A stretch of 14,028 nt of DNA from an uncultured Eubacteriales bacterium (lineage in GTDB: Bacteria > Bacillota > Clostridia > Oscillospirales > Butyricicoccaceae), in assembly GCA_934630445.1 (NCBI GenBank), contig CAKTWY010000052.1, positions 1-14,028 of the forward strand, given 5' to 3'. The notes under the pieces were generated by a model. It was not told the DNA's origin, did not search any database, and saw only the letters and a list, made by a program, of their open reading frames with translations. The position numbers were made by a program, and so were the translations under genes. This document shows positions 13,486 to 14,028 of this stretch, piece after piece. How positions within the stretch are numbered: the first letter of the stretch is position 1; the number at the start of each line of letters is the position of its first letter.

Positions 13486-14028
13486 TGCACTTTACGACCG
13501 TTTTTACAATCACGTGGAGCGCACGCTCCGCCAGGTATACGAGACGCAGCGCGGCGCGATTTTTTCCGCGGCGCGCATGATCTGCGCCGCGCTCGACCGG
13601 GGCGGGCGCTTCCTTGTCACGGGAACGGGCCATTCGCACATGCTTGCCGAGGAGTTTTATGTCCGCGCGGGCGGCCTCGCCTGCGTCACGCCCATTCTCC
13701 CGCCTGAATTTATGCTTCATGAGCATCCGCTCAAAAGCACCGCAGTCGAGCGCGTGCCGGAGTATGCGCACGTCATCCTTTCCCTTTACGGAGTGAAGGA
13801 GCAGGATGTGCTGTTCATCGCGTCCAATTCCGGCCGCAACGGCCTGATCGTCGAGCTTGCGCTGGGCGCAAAGGCGCGCGGCGCGGCCGTGATCGCCCTG
13901 ACCGCGCGCGCAGGCATGGCCGGGCAGCCCTCGCGTCAAGCAAGCGGGCTGCGCCTGGCGGACGCGGCGGACCTTGTGATCGACAACTGCGGCGCCGAAG
14001 GTGACGCGGCGTGCGAGCTCACGCCCGG
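13475..14028 (+). CDS. SIS-domain sugar isomerase-like protein (UPF0309-like), cut by the right edge
   Basis: 184 codons are visible from ATG 13475 and the frame is open at the edge. SIS domains bind phosphorylated sugars in isomerases, etherases and regulators. Seen here are the TGTGHSHMLAEEFYVRAGGL loop (residues 50-69), LPPEFMLHEHPLKST, and the second phosphosugar loop IASNSGRNG followed by ALGAKARGAAVIALTAR. These are the features I associate with the UPF0309 / sugar isomerase domain family. The MurQ etherase motif is not present, so this is not MurQ although it shares the fold. The start overlaps the end of the nucleotidyltransferase gene by 11 bases, with a weak GGGGG at about 13460 as the ribosome binding site, so translation probably depends on coupling. 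The substrate is unknown; an amino sugar phosphate is likely from context. Confidence 0.83.
   Translation, partial: MDGNALYDRFYNHVERTLRQVYETQRGAIFSAARMICAALDRGGRFLVTGTGHSHMLAEEFYVRAGGLACVTPILPPEFMLHEHPLKSTAVERVPEYAHVILSLYGVKEQDVLFIASNSGRNGLIVELALGAKARGAAVIALTARAGMAGQPSRQASGLRLADAADLVIDNCGAEGDAACELTP

Noticed and set aside
13475..14028. MurQ (MurNAc-6-phosphate etherase) for the right-hand SIS gene
   Set aside because: The MurQ signature loop is not present; the TGTGHSHMLAEE loop fits the UPF0309/sugar isomerase domain group instead.

Overview
The window is GC-rich chromosomal DNA whose features point to a Gram-positive bacterium, probably a gut-type member of the Clostridia. The signs are AGGAGG-type ribosome binding sites before almost every gene, an S-layer-homology (SLH) wall-anchored protein, a LicR/MtlR-type PTS regulator, and an HPr carrying both His15 and Ser46. 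The organism is inferred; no rRNA or other marker gene lies in the window. No tRNA, rRNA, insertion sequence, CRISPR array or phage gene was seen.

Minus strand, 1-2157: two exported proteins read leftward. The first (2157-775) has a signal peptide, three SLH domains and a propeller-like tail. The second (712 to beyond the left edge) is a secreted propeller-type sensor-like protein. They form a cell-surface pair, apparently unrelated in function to the rest of the window.

2158-2476 is a short AT-rich divergent control region. It holds a candidate promoter for each direction and a small inverted repeat.

Plus strand, 2477 to the right edge: eleven collinear genes form a complete PTS sugar-uptake and processing locus. 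They are a PRD-containing regulator, enzyme I, HPr, and the IIA, IIB and IIC components of a lactose/cellobiose/chitobiose-family permease. These are followed by an RDD membrane protein, a GH4 6-phospho-beta-glucosidase, a MupG-like (DUF871) hydrolase, an unrecognised 73-residue protein, a GlmU-like nucleotidyltransferase with a left-handed beta-helix, and a SIS-domain sugar isomerase-like protein cut by the right edge. Gaps are short and several genes overlap (IIB/IIC, MupG-like/small ORF, nucleotidyltransferase/SIS), so much of the locus is probably co-transcribed and translationally coupled. A terminator-like hairpin between the enzyme I and HPr genes, and two perfect U-tract-less hairpins after the IIC and GH4 genes, probably divide the message into segments.

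Working model (inference): enzyme I and HPr phosphorylate IIA and IIB, IIC imports a beta-linked disaccharide as its 6-phosphate, and GH4 and/or the MupG-like enzyme split it. The SIS and GlmU-like proteins hint that the sugar is an amino sugar (chitobiose-like or peptidoglycan-derived) and that part of it may be routed to an activated nucleotide sugar. The least explained parts are the 73-residue ORF, the regulator whose IIB-like domain has lost its phospho-cysteine, and the control signals between the enzyme I and HPr genes.
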